A DNA stretch of 64,000 nucleotides from Castellaniella sp034675905 (lineage in GTDB: Bacteria; Pseudomonadota; Gammaproteobacteria; Burkholderiales; Burkholderiaceae_B), in contig NZ_JAUCCV010000002.1 in assembly GCF_034675905.1 (NCBI RefSeq), positions 62,001-126,000 on the forward strand, read 5' to 3'. Positions 48,192 through 55,779 of this stretch are shown in pieces; the first letter of the stretch is position 1; each line of letters starts with the position of its first letter. Position numbers and translations under genes: made by a program. Under the pieces are notes generated by a model. It made no database searches and was not told the DNA's origin. It saw nothing but the letters and a program-made list of their open reading frames with translations.

Positions 48192-49270
48192 TGGCGCTCA
48201 AACCCGAAATTCTCGAAGCCATCGAAGCACTACCAATCGAGGCATACCTTGACCGTGAAGGCATTGAGTATCGGGTTACGCACGGGTCGAGCGGAGAGCA
48301 GCTAAACCTAAAGGAATGTCCAGCGTGTGGGACAGCCAAGTGGAAAGTCTTTTTGAACCGCGACACGGGATTGGGCAATTGTTTTAGCGGAAGCTGCGAG
48401 GCGCGCTTCAACAAATTTTCGTTCATTCGCTTCAGTTCAGGGCTGGGCGGCAAGCGGCTTGACGACCATATCCTGCAGGTGGGGCGCGAGATAGGCTGGC
48501 GCCCCGCCCGAAAGTCCCTGGCTGTCGTCGCTAACGACCCGAAGACTTTGGTTCTGCCTGCGTCAGTCCCGCTGCCCGTCAACGGGCGCAATCTTGCGTA
48601 TCTGACCAAGCGCGGGATCACCAAGGAAGCGACTGAATACTTTCACCTTCGCTACTGCCACGATGCGTTTTGGGATGCAGGCGACTACCTGATCGACTTT
48701 TCCAAGCGCGTCATCATCCCGGTCTTCGACCTGGACGGGAACATGGTGTCGTTTCAGGGGCGTGACATCACCGGGACTGCAGAGAAGAAGTATCGGTTTC
48801 CGAACGGGTTTTCGTCTACCGGCGAACACCTCTACAACGGTCACAACGTCGTCAGGGCGTCGCGGGCATGCGTGGGCGAAGGTGTGTTCGATGTGATCGC
48901 GACGAAGATCGCCTTGGATGCAGAGCCAGAATTACGTGATGTTGTCCCGGTCGGGACGTTTGGCAAACATATCGCTTTTGGCCAGATCAGCAAGTTCAGA
49001 CAGCTGATGAAGCGTGGCCTCAAGCAAGTGACCATCATGTGGGACGGTGAGCCACAAGCGCTGATTGACGCAGTCAACGCAGGGTTAGAACTGCGCAAGA
49101 TTGGTCTTGCAGTGCGTGTTGCTCAGCTACCGCTTGGTAAAGACCCAAATGAGGTATCGGAGGGCGAGATAATTCGCGCTTTCTATACTGCAATCAACCT
49201 AACACAACAAAGCGCAGTTTCCCTGCTCTTACGTTTCCAAAAATTGTTAGTTACCGCTAACTTACAATGA
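48191..49270 (+). CDS. DNA primase, zinc finger + Toprim (359 aa)
   Basis: The N-terminal zinc motif (CPACGTAKW, then CFSGSCEARF) resembles the T7 gp4/DnaG CHC2 type. Then come a middle RNA-polymerase region (YLTKRGITKEATEYF, RVIIPVFDLDGNMVSFQGRDI) and a Toprim part (VGEGVFDVIATKIAL, IMWDGEPQALIDAV). Coupled to the DnaB-like gene. It has no helicase domain of its own. Confidence 0.85.
   Translation: MALKPEILEAIEALPIEAYLDREGIEYRVTHGSSGEQLNLKECPACGTAKWKVFLNRDTGLGNCFSGSCEARFNKFSFIRFSSGLGGKRLDDHILQVGREIGWRPARKSLAVVANDPKTLVLPASVPLPVNGRNLAYLTKRGITKEATEYFHLRYCHDAFWDAGDYLIDFSKRVIIPVFDLDGNMVSFQGRDITGTAEKKYRFPNGFSSTGEHLYNGHNVVRASRACVGEGVFDVIATKIALDAEPELRDVVPVGTFGKHIAFGQISKFRQLMKRGLKQVTIMWDGEPQALIDAVNAGLELRKIGLAVRVAQLPLGKDPNEVSEGEIIRAFYTAINLTQQSAVSLLLRFQKLLVTANLQ
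49246..49268 (+). promoter_or_regulatory. Dispersed 20-bp element, copy 13, with -10
   Basis: GTTAGTTACCGCTAACTTAC (49246-49265) runs into TACAAT (49263-49268), as in copies 3 and 11. It overlaps the end of the primase gene; the -35 is weak. Confidence 0.75.
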
Positions 49271-49292
49271 CCTACAACCAATAGGATTTCAC

Positions 49293-49634
49293 ATGACAGA
49301 TACCGCCCAGATTGACCAGATTGACGATGAAGTCGTGCAGGCAGCAGCGCATGGACTGATGGCGTTCCAAGACGATTTTCGCCGCAGTGTGTCGGGGTTG
49401 CTGGTTGAACATCACGTCCACCCGTTGATCGCGGCGCACATGCTGACCAGAGAAGCGTTGGTGCTGATCTGTTGCGCAATGTTCGAGGCGGAGGATTCGC
49501 CGTCGAACGATGACGTTCGCACGTTCTGGTCGACGATGATTGAACGGGTGCGATCCATCGAGTTGACCGACGAGGCGCTGAATGAATCGCGGGACAACAT
49601 CGAAAAGATCATCGCCGACCAACCGACCGCATAA
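49293..49634 (+). CDS. Hypothetical protein (113 aa)
   Basis: A helical acidic protein (EVVQAAAHGLMAFQDDFRRSVSGLLVEHHVHPLIAAHML). No family is recognised. It has its own element and promoter, and it is followed by the tRNA cluster. Confidence 0.65.
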   Translation: MTDTAQIDQIDDEVVQAAAHGLMAFQDDFRRSVSGLLVEHHVHPLIAAHMLTREALVLICCAMFEAEDSPSNDDVRTFWSTMIERVRSIELTDEALNESRDNIEKIIADQPTA

Positions 49635-49642
49635 TTTTCACA

Positions 49643-49719
49643 CTGGCTGTAGCGCAGCTTGGTAGCGCATCTGTTTTGGGAACAGAGGGTCGCAGGTTCA
49701 AATCCTGCCAGCCAGACCA
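49643..49719 (+). tRNA. tRNA-Pro (anticodon TGG)
   Basis: A complete 77-nt cloverleaf: acceptor CTGGCTG/CAGCCAG, anticodon stem TCTGT/ACAGA with loop TTTGGGA (TGG), T-loop TTCAAAT, encoded ACCA end. Phage-borne tRNA. Confidence 0.93.
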
Positions 49720-49726
49720 AGTTCAT

Positions 49727-49813
49727 GGGGGCGTGTGCATCATCTAACTGCCGATGGCAGGTCCGTATGGCACCATCGGAACGGGTAACTATGTAGTCCC
49801 GTCGCCTCCACCA
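49727..49813 (+). ncRNA. tRNA-like element ending in CCA
   Basis: GGGGGCG (49727-49733) pairs with CGCCTCC (49803-49809), then ACCA. ACGGG/CCCGT directly precedes the 3' arm, giving the 12-bp acceptor-T helix of a tRNA. The T-loop is 12 nt and lacks TTC, and the middle forms a CCGATGG/CCATCGG hairpin in place of D and anticodon arms. It may be a degenerate tRNA or a tRNA mimic. Confidence 0.5.
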
Positions 49814-49832
49814 ATTTCGAGAGAACAACGAC

Positions 49833-50069
49833 ATGGAAAAACTGCAATCCACGGGACAACCCAAGCTCACGGGCTACCGAGAGCTGTCTGAAGCCGAAGT
49901 TGACTTGATGAACGACATCAAGCTGACCGGCGAAGACATCGGTGCCCTTGTGGCAACCGTCGCTGCCCATCCCGACGCAGACCAGCGCTGGGTCGCAATT
50001 GCCCGCACTGAACTCCAACAGGGGCTGATGGCCCTGACGCGGGCGGTTGCACGCCCCACCAGCTTTTGA
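49833..50069 (+). CDS. Acb2/Tad1-like cyclic-nucleotide sponge (78 aa)
   Basis: The sequence GYRELSEAEVDLMNDIK, then GALVATVAAHPDADQRWVAIARTELQQGLMALTRAVARPTSF follows the Acb2/Tad1 hairpin-family pattern (R-E-L-S...LMN.IK...DQRW..I..T.LQQG.MALTRAVA.P). Acb2 proteins are hexameric sponges that bind cyclic di/trinucleotides and block CBASS; Tad1 relatives block Thoeris. Small, helical, cytoplasmic. Recognition is from memory of the family, without a search. Confidence 0.65.
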   Translation: MEKLQSTGQPKLTGYRELSEAEVDLMNDIKLTGEDIGALVATVAAHPDADQRWVAIARTELQQGLMALTRAVARPTSF

Positions 50070-50355
50070 CGTTCGATTTTGTGGCCACCAGCCAGTCTAT
50101 CTGACCCGAGACTGCGGCCATGCAAGCACCCGAGCTGGAAGGTGATCTTGCCCTCTACCATGCAGCGAAAATCATCGGCGACTCGCGCCAGGGACATGGA
50201 AACTCGGAGAGACGCTTCGGAGAGACGAAGACTTGTTTGGTAGTCGCTTTCGTTGATGTCGGGTTAGCGCCGACACAGTCCTACGAGTTCACCTGATGTT
50301 AATACGCTGCTTTATGCGAACGACGAGGGCGACTACCAAACAGGGTTACAGAAAT
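50070..50355 (+). ncRNA. Structured non-coding stretch between tRNAs
   Basis: Two strong folds: a hairpin at 50082-50120 (TGGCC/GGCCA outer, CAGTCT/AGACTG inner) and a 21-bp stem closing 50235-50341 (GTTTGGTAGTCGC with GCGACTACCAAAC, extended by eight further pairs) with inner stem TGTCGG/CCGACA (50257-50275). No ORF of note. It lies just upstream of tRNA-Arg. An RNA of unknown function is likely. Confidence 0.5.
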
Positions 50356-50432
50356 CCGCCCTTAGCTCAGTTGGATAGAGCAGTTGCCTTCTAAGCGACA
50401 GGTCGCAGGTTCGAGCCCTGCAGGGCGGGCCA
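50356..50432 (+). tRNA. tRNA-Arg (anticodon TCT)
   Basis: Acceptor CCGCCCT/AGGGCGG, D-arm AGCTCAGTTGGATAGAGC, anticodon stem GTTGC/GCGAC with loop CTTCTAA (TCT, reads AGA), T-loop TTCGAGC, encoded CCA. 77 nt. AGA is rare in GC-rich hosts, a usual reason for a phage tRNA. Confidence 0.94.
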
Positions 50433-50445
50433 AATGGAGAAAGCA

Positions 50446-50910
50446 ATGAAGCCCCTCTACATTTTCGATCTTGACGGCACGTTGGCTGATCTGAGCCACC
50501 GCAAGCACTTCATCGGGTGTTCGCGCGGCGAACAGAAGTGGGATTCGTTCTACGCGCACTGTCACGCAGACGAGCCGATCTGGCCCGTGATCGACACGCT
50601 GAACGCGCTGAAAAGCAGTGGCGCAGACGTTTGGATTTTCAGCGGGCGCAGCGATTGGGTGCGTGAAGAAACGCGCTACTGGCTTGAGCTGAACACTGCG
50701 CTTACGGGGCGCGAGCTTGAAACCTGTCTCATGATGCGTCGTGACGGCGACTACACGCCCGACGATAAGCTGAAGGAATCGTGGCTGAACAACATGCTTG
50801 AAGTCGACCGCCAGCGTCTGGTCGCGGTATTCGATGACCGTGACCGCGTTGTCGCCATGTGGCGCGCCAACGGGGTTCGGTGCTTCCAGGTTGCGCCTGG
50901 ATCGTTTTGA
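50446..50910 (+). CDS. HAD-family phosphatase, PseT-C-like (154 aa)
   Basis: HAD motif I FDLDGTLAD (Asp nucleophile), motif II IFSGRSD, motif III Lys region and motif IV VFDDRDRVV. The GRSD...R pattern resembles the 3'-phosphatase half of T4 polynucleotide kinase, without a kinase domain. With the DNA ligase 36 bp downstream it could make a nucleic-acid end-repair pair. GGAG precedes ATG 50446; ATG 50434 is the alternative. Confidence 0.8.
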   Translation: MKPLYIFDLDGTLADLSHRKHFIGCSRGEQKWDSFYAHCHADEPIWPVIDTLNALKSSGADVWIFSGRSDWVREETRYWLELNTALTGRELETCLMMRRDGDYTPDDKLKESWLNNMLEVDRQRLVAVFDDRDRVVAMWRANGVRCFQVAPGSF

Positions 50911-50918
50911 CAAAATTT

Positions 50919-50938
50919 GAAGTAATCGCTCACTACAA
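50919..50938 (+). promoter_or_regulatory. Degenerate copy of the dispersed element (possible)
   Basis: GAAGTAATCGCTCACTACAA resembles the element (GTTAGTAACCGCTAACTTAC in other copies) and sits 7 bp before the ligase start, but several positions differ. Confidence 0.3.
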
Positions 50939-50945
50939 GACGACT

Positions 50946-52301
50946 ATGAACTCAATCGAAATTTTCGACGCCATCGAAGCAATCGCTGCGGTGTCTGGCA
51001 AGAAAGACAAAGAAGCGCTGATTGCCAAGTATGGCCAGGACCACGAATTCATGTGGGTCGTCAGGGCTGCGCTGGACCCGTTCGTGACCTATGGCATGCA
51101 GAAGGTTCCCGTTCGGACGCTCTTTGACAGCGAGAACGACGCTGCATGGCCGCGCGCCAAGGTGCTGCTGGGCGCGTTGGCATCGCGTCAACTGACCGGC
51201 AACGGCGCACAGGAGCAGACCAGACAGACTCTGGATGCGCTGGACGCGAAGAGTGCCGAGCTTCTGACACGCATCATCAAGAAAGACCTGCGCGCGGGCT
51301 TTGGTGCGTCTACGGTCAACAAGTGCTTCAAAGGTGCCATCGCGACATTCCCCTACATGCGCTGTTCGCTGCCCAAGGACACCGACTTTTCTAAGTGGGA
51401 CTGGGAACGCGGTGTGATCAGCCAAGAAAAGGCTGACGGCATGTTCGTCAACATCAATGTCGAATCGACCGGAGTCACGCTAACTTCGCGCCAAGGCACG
51501 CCAATCCCGCAGGACTGCATCCAAGAGCTTGCCAAGGAAATGTTCGACCTGCTGCCGATGAACTGGCAGGCTCATGGCGAACTGCTGGTGCTGGACCCTG
51601 GCGGCAAAGTCTGTCCACGCGAAATCGGCAATGGCATTCTGAATAGTGTTGCCCAAGGCGGCGCAGTCCCAGAGGGCCACACGGTCATTTGCCATGTCTG
51701 GGACGGAATCCCGTTGTCAGAGGTCAAGTCGAAGAACAAGTTCAAGACTCCCTACATCAAGCGCTTCATGGGGTTGGCCAAGTCTGCTGACCACTGGCGC
51801 GGCACGCTGGTGTCCCCCATTGAAACCCGCGTGGTCAATTCGTTGGAAGAAGGGCTCGCCCACTACCGCGAACTTCTGGCCAAGGGCAAGGAAGGCACGA
51901 TCCTGAAGAAGAAGGATGCAATCTGGAAAGATGGCACCAGCAAAGAGCAAATCAAGCTGAAGCTGGAAGTCGACGTCGAACTCAAGGTGGTGGGCTTCGA
52001 GGACGGCAAGGGCAAGAACGAAGCGACGTTTGGCTCCATCATCTGCCAAAGCAGCGACGACGCCCTGGTCGTGTCGGTGTCTGGCTTCACCGATGCTGAG
52101 CGCCAGCGCATTCACGATAATCGCGAATCGACGCTGGGCAACATCATGACGGTGCGGGCGAACTCGATCATGTTCTCCAGCACCGAGGGTAAGCCACACT
52201 CCCTGTTTCTGCCCCGCTTTGTAGAGTGGCGCGGAGACAAGACCGAGGCTGATTCCCTGCAGCGCATCAAGGATCAATTCGAGAGCGCCATCGCCGCATG
52301 A
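50946..52301 (+). CDS. ATP-dependent DNA ligase (451 aa)
   Basis: A T4/T7-type ligase. The N-terminal helical domain (residues 1-140) is followed by motif I EKADG with the AMP-accepting Lys, motif III region WQAHGELLVLD, motif IV GTILKKKDA and motif V IKLKLEVDVELKVVGFEDG. The C-terminal OB domain has a HDNRESTLGNIMTVRAN end. It seals nicks in phage DNA replication and repair. ATG 50946 follows the element-like sequence. Confidence 0.88.
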   Translation: MNSIEIFDAIEAIAAVSGKKDKEALIAKYGQDHEFMWVVRAALDPFVTYGMQKVPVRTLFDSENDAAWPRAKVLLGALASRQLTGNGAQEQTRQTLDALDAKSAELLTRIIKKDLRAGFGASTVNKCFKGAIATFPYMRCSLPKDTDFSKWDWERGVISQEKADGMFVNINVESTGVTLTSRQGTPIPQDCIQELAKEMFDLLPMNWQAHGELLVLDPGGKVCPREIGNGILNSVAQGGAVPEGHTVICHVWDGIPLSEVKSKNKFKTPYIKRFMGLAKSADHWRGTLVSPIETRVVNSLEEGLAHYRELLAKGKEGTILKKKDAIWKDGTSKEQIKLKLEVDVELKVVGFEDGKGKNEATFGSIICQSSDDALVVSVSGFTDAERQRIHDNRESTLGNIMTVRANSIMFSSTEGKPHSLFLPRFVEWRGDKTEADSLQRIKDQFESAIAA

Positions 52302-52483
52302 CAATCAAGGAAATCAGGCAGCAACACCCGTTCCCCTGGACTGAGCTAATCGTCGGGGGAACAATTGTTGTAAAAGACGCGAACGGCATGCAGGTGGGCC
52401 TGTTGACCATCATCGAGTTCGTGAAACAGGTAACGGCAGGCATGGCAAAGGTGGCAAAGAGTGATGAACAGAGCGCAGCGTAG
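52298..52483 (+). CDS. Small hypothetical protein (61 aa)
   Basis: Overlaps the ligase stop by ATGA. A short beta-rich part (TELIVGGTIVVKDANGMQVGLLTIIEF) then a helix. No family is recognised, but translational coupling on both sides supports a real gene. Confidence 0.6.
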   Translation: MTIKEIRQQHPFPWTELIVGGTIVVKDANGMQVGLLTIIEFVKQVTAGMAKVAKSDEQSAA

Positions 52484-52958
52484 GGCGTCGGGAAAGCAGC
52501 ACAAGCGCCCCATTCGCACGGGCGGGCGCATCCCCGCAGTGGTGAGGTTTGAAGCCATGTTGGGGCCGATTGAGCGTCTGCTGGACGAAATTGAATCTGA
52601 TGGGACGGTCGCGATGGTAGGGTCGACGCCCGTTTTCCAGCCAGCGGGGCAATCCGAAGTCTGGTCGATCCCGTCAACCCTGCGCGGCATTGGCGAGAGC
52701 TTCGCGCACTGGGCCAAAGAGCGAAACCAAGACGCCCCGCTTGGTGGGCTTCGCCAATTGGCGAACAAGCTGGACGCCCAGATGCCGCTGACAGAGGGTG
52801 ACATCACCAGGGCGCGGGCAGACTTAGGGATTGTCAGGCGCGCGGCGCTCTTCATCAAGCCGTCAGAAATCGAGTCGATGGTTCGCGCCGCACAGATCAA
52901 ATCAGAGTTGAGTCTGGGGGCGACAAGAGGGTCGCAAAACACAGGGAGAGAGTCATGA
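52464..52958 (+). CDS. Hypothetical protein (164 aa)
   Basis: Basic N-terminus (NRAQRRASGKQHKRP), a pattern common in small phage proteins, then helical segments (LGPIERLLDEIESDG, LRGIGESFAHWAKERNQ, LRQLANKLDAQM). No motif is recognised. ATG 52464 overlaps the previous gene. Confidence 0.65.
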   Translation: MNRAQRRASGKQHKRPIRTGGRIPAVVRFEAMLGPIERLLDEIESDGTVAMVGSTPVFQPAGQSEVWSIPSTLRGIGESFAHWAKERNQDAPLGGLRQLANKLDAQMPLTEGDITRARADLGIVRRAALFIKPSEIESMVRAAQIKSELSLGATRGSQNTGRES

Positions 52959-53176
52959 GCCAGAAACCTTTTGCTTGGATGTATGCCGATGCGTTTGACG
53001 AACACTTCACGCGGGATCGCGCAGAATTTGAAACCCAGCCCGGTATCGAATCCTTTACGCCACTCTACGACCACCCACAAGAAGCTCCTTTCTGTGTCGA
53101 ATGTGGCGATCAGATCACTGCGCACGATCCCGGTCTGTGTGGGGTGTGCAGCTCAACTAAGCGTGGTTACCGATGA
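52955..53176 (+). CDS. Small zinc-ribbon-like protein (73 aa)
   Basis: The N-terminal half (FAWMYADAFDEHFTRDRAEFE) resembles short phage proteins of unknown role. The C-terminal half has CVECGDQITAHDPGLCGVC, two CxxC pairs that could bind zinc. ATGA overlaps at both ends. Confidence 0.65.
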   Translation: MSQKPFAWMYADAFDEHFTRDRAEFETQPGIESFTPLYDHPQEAPFCVECGDQITAHDPGLCGVCSSTKRGYR

Positions 53177-53337
53177 AAGACTACGTTGCTGGGCAGGCTT
53201 ATTGGCGCTACGAGGTTCCGCCGGAAAGGGGCGCGAAGTGTCTGCTACTGACCGTGGGCGGCGTCTGCATCGTGGGGCGTTGGTATGGTGAACTAGGCGA
53301 GAATTTTGTCGCTTGGAGCCCCATGCCGAAGAAGTAG
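53173..53337 (+). CDS. Small hypothetical protein (54 aa)
   Basis: Found by reading the sequence: ATG at 53173 overlaps the previous stop (ATGA), and the protein MKDYVAGQAYWRYEVPPERG continues to TAG at 53335-53337. It is beta-rich with aromatic residues, and no family is recognised. It is the last phage gene before the attachment site. Confidence 0.6.
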   Translation: MKDYVAGQAYWRYEVPPERGAKCLLLTVGGVCIVGRWYGELGENFVAWSPMPKK

Positions 53338-53473
53338 TGGGCGGCAAAGAATCTTGGGACAAATTTGGGACACTTGGACTTCAAGGTCGTGGTAATTCGG
53401 GGTAGATTTTGGGATGGCATTTTTCAAAATTTCCCTATAAAATCAACGCAAGCCTAGTGTTTATACGGGTGGG
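53338..53473. other. Phage right-end non-coding region with TTGGGACA repeats
   Basis: TTGGGACA at 53354-53361 and 53365-53372, one helical turn apart, 100 bp from the attachment core. They are possible integrase arm-type sites. AT-rich DNA follows. Confidence 0.45.
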
Positions 53474-53525
53474 TCGCGCCTTTACACGGCGTAGGTCGGG
53501 GGTTCGAGCCCCTCAGCACCCACCA
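53474..53525 (+). other. attR: 3' part of tRNA-Val(TAC)
   Basis: Contains the anticodon arm GCGCC-TTTACAC-GGCGT (anticodon TAC), T-arm with TTCGAGC, acceptor 3' strand AGCACCC and ACCA. The 5' acceptor GGGTGCT and D-arm are absent upstream, where phage sequence takes over. This is what remains when a phage integrates into a tRNA gene; the intact tRNA should be at attL, left of the window. Confidence 0.85.
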
Positions 53526-53554
53526 TCCCGGATGGCCGATTTACAATCTCCCCC

Positions 53555-54646
53555 ATGAATCGCCCCGCCCATCCCCCTGGCTCGCTGCGTTGCGGCCTGG
53601 ATACCCTCGATCAGTTCGACGAAATCATCGACGTGCGCACGCCGGCAGAATACGCCGACGACCACATCCCCGGTGCCATCAACGCCCCGGTGCTCAGCAA
53701 CGAGGAACGCGTCCTGATCGGCACCATGTACGCCCAGGAATCACCGTTCAAGGCCACCCGCCTGGGGGCGGCCCTGGTCGCCCGGCATATCGGCGACTAT
53801 CTGGAAACCCTGTTCGCCGACCGCCCGCGCAGCTGGCGGCCGCTGATCTACTGCTGGCGCGGCGGCAAACGGTCCGGCGCCATGACCACCTGGTTCAATC
53901 TGATCGGCTGGCGGGCGCGGCAGCTCGACGGCGGCTACAAGACCTGGCGGCGCCACGTGATCGACCACCTGGCCGATCAACCCGCCCGGCTGAACTGCAT
54001 CGTGCTGACCGGCCCCACCGGGTCAGGCAAGACCCGTCTGTTGCAGGCGCTGGGACAGGCCGGCGCCCAGATACTGGATCTGGAAAGCCTGGCCTGCCAT
54101 CGCGGGTCGCTGCTGGGCGATCTGCCCGCGCAACCACAACCCAGCCAGCGCGGCTTTGAATCCGTGCTGCTGCAGACCCTGGAAAACCTGGACCCTGACC
54201 GCCCGGTCTTCGTCGAGGCGGAAAGCCGCCGCATCGGCCAGTTGAGCCTGCCTGACAGCCTGCTGCAGGCTATGCACGGCGGGCGCTGCGTGCGCATCCA
54301 GGCGGCCCTGCCGCAACGCATTGCCTTTCTGCTGCAGGACTACGAACACCTGTTCCACGCCCCGGATGCCTTCAAGGACGTCCTGAGCCGCCTGATCGGC
54401 CTGCACAGCCGACAGACCATTCACGCATGGCAAGCCCTGATCGATACCGACCGGCGCGCCGAACTGTTCCAGGCGCTGGTGCAGGACCACTACGACCCAG
54501 CCTATCAGCGCAGCAGCCACGGCCACTATGCGGGGCTGACTATGGCGCCGACCTTCGACTACGACCCGACCGACCCCGACGGCCGCCGCCAGGCTGTCCA
54601 GCTGATGCATCAGCTGGATCTGGGCCACGCCGTCCTGGCCGATTGA
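53555..54646 (+). CDS. selU: tRNA 2-selenouridine synthase
   Basis: First chromosomal gene. An N-terminal rhodanese domain (IIDVRTPAEYADDHIPGAIN, catalytic Cys in LIYCWRGGKRSG) and a C-terminal P-loop domain (LTGPTGSGKTRLLQAL). This pair of domains is unique to SelU (YbbB/MnmH), which replaces sulfur by selenium at U34 of some tRNAs. 363 residues, normal length. selD, which makes its selenophosphate substrate, follows 56 bp downstream. Confidence 0.93.
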   Translation: MNRPAHPPGSLRCGLDTLDQFDEIIDVRTPAEYADDHIPGAINAPVLSNEERVLIGTMYAQESPFKATRLGAALVARHIGDYLETLFADRPRSWRPLIYCWRGGKRSGAMTTWFNLIGWRARQLDGGYKTWRRHVIDHLADQPARLNCIVLTGPTGSGKTRLLQALGQAGAQILDLESLACHRGSLLGDLPAQPQPSQRGFESVLLQTLENLDPDRPVFVEAESRRIGQLSLPDSLLQAMHGGRCVRIQAALPQRIAFLLQDYEHLFHAPDAFKDVLSRLIGLHSRQTIHAWQALIDTDRRAELFQALVQDHYDPAYQRSSHGHYAGLTMAPTFDYDPTDPDGRRQAVQLMHQLDLGHAVLAD

Positions 54647-54702
54647 TTCCCGACATACCCGACCGCCCGCCTCCGCGAGGCGGCCGCCCTGGAGATTTCC
54701 TG

Positions 54703-55752
54703 ATGACTGACCCCTCCATTCCCCGGCTGACATCCCTCTCGCACGGGGGCGGTTGCGGCTGCAAGATCGCGCCCGACGTCCTGGCGGATCTGATGCGCCA
54801 TGCGCTGCCTGTCGGGCCGTTCCCCGATCTGCTGGTGGGCACGCAATCCTCGGATGACGCCGCCGTCTATCGCTTGAACGACGAACAGGCGCTGATCGCC
54901 ACCACCGATTTCTTCATGCCCATCGTCGATGACCCGCATGATTTCGGACGCATCGCTGCCGCCAATGCGCTCTCCGATGTCTACGCCATGGGCGGACGCC
55001 CCATCATGGCTCTGGCCCTGGTTGGCATGCCGCTGAAATCCCTGCCGCACGAGACCATCGCCGCTGTGCTGGCGGGCGGCGCCGCCGTCTGCCAGCAGGC
55101 CGGTATCCCGATCGCCGGGGGACACTCCATTGACTCGGTCGAACCGATCTACGGCCTGGCAGTCATGGGCCTGGCGCACCCCGACCACATCAAACGCAAC
55201 GATCAGGCGCAAGACGGCGACGTCCTGATCCTGAGCAAAGCGCTGGGCGTGGGCATTCTGTCGGCTGCCCTGAAAAAAGACTGCCTGGACGAGGCCGGCT
55301 ACCAGGCCATGATCAGCAGCACCACCCGCCTGAATACCCCGGGCGCGCAGCTGGCTCTGATGCCGTCGGTCCATGCCCTGACCGACGTGACCGGCTTCAG
55401 CCTGCTGGGCCATACCCTGGAAATGTGCCGGGGGTCGGGACTGCGCGCCGAGCTGGACTACGCCGCCCTGCCCTGGCTGGAACCGGCCCCCGCCCTGGCG
55501 CGCCAGGGTATCCAGACCGGGGCGTCCGGACGCAACTGGACCGCCTGCGGGGCCAATGTCACGCTGGATGCCGCCCTGCCCCCTGAAGCCCAGGCCCTGC
55601 TGACCGATCCGCAGACCTCCGGCGGATTGCTGGTCGCCTGCGCCGCCGATGCCGCTGACGACATCCTGGCCCTGCTGCGCGCCGATGGCTTCAGCCAGGC
55701 CGCCCGCATCGGGCGCTTGACTGCCGGCGCACCGCATATTCAGGTATCCTGA
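54703..55752 (+). CDS. selD: Selenide, water dikinase (selenophosphate synthase)
   Basis: LSHGGGCGCKIAPD holds the catalytic Cys-Lys (a Cys form, no UGA selenocysteine). GTQSSDDAAVYRLND, ATTDFFMPIVDDPHDFGRIAAANALSDVYAMGG and VTGFSLLGH are SelD signatures. It makes selenophosphate from ATP and selenide. ATG 54703 has GGAG about 10 bases ahead. 349 residues. Confidence 0.95.
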   Translation: MTDPSIPRLTSLSHGGGCGCKIAPDVLADLMRHALPVGPFPDLLVGTQSSDDAAVYRLNDEQALIATTDFFMPIVDDPHDFGRIAAANALSDVYAMGGRPIMALALVGMPLKSLPHETIAAVLAGGAAVCQQAGIPIAGGHSIDSVEPIYGLAVMGLAHPDHIKRNDQAQDGDVLILSKALGVGILSAALKKDCLDEAGYQAMISSTTRLNTPGAQLALMPSVHALTDVTGFSLLGHTLEMCRGSGLRAELDYAALPWLEPAPALARQGIQTGASGRNWTACGANVTLDAALPPEAQALLTDPQTSGGLLVACAADAADDILALLRADGFSQAARIGRLTAGAPHIQVS

Positions 55753-55779
55753 AACCCGTTCCCCGTACCAGGAGCCCTC

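Noticed and set aside
49727..50341. tmRNA or group I intron
   Set aside because: No mRNA-like tag reading frame, no tmRNA-type T-loop and no intron core; the stems do not match either.
1..53525. Integrase, excisionase and lysogeny repressor
   Set aside because: Looked for but not found. The RHH-like and winged-helix proteins are regulators of unknown type and were not called the repressor.
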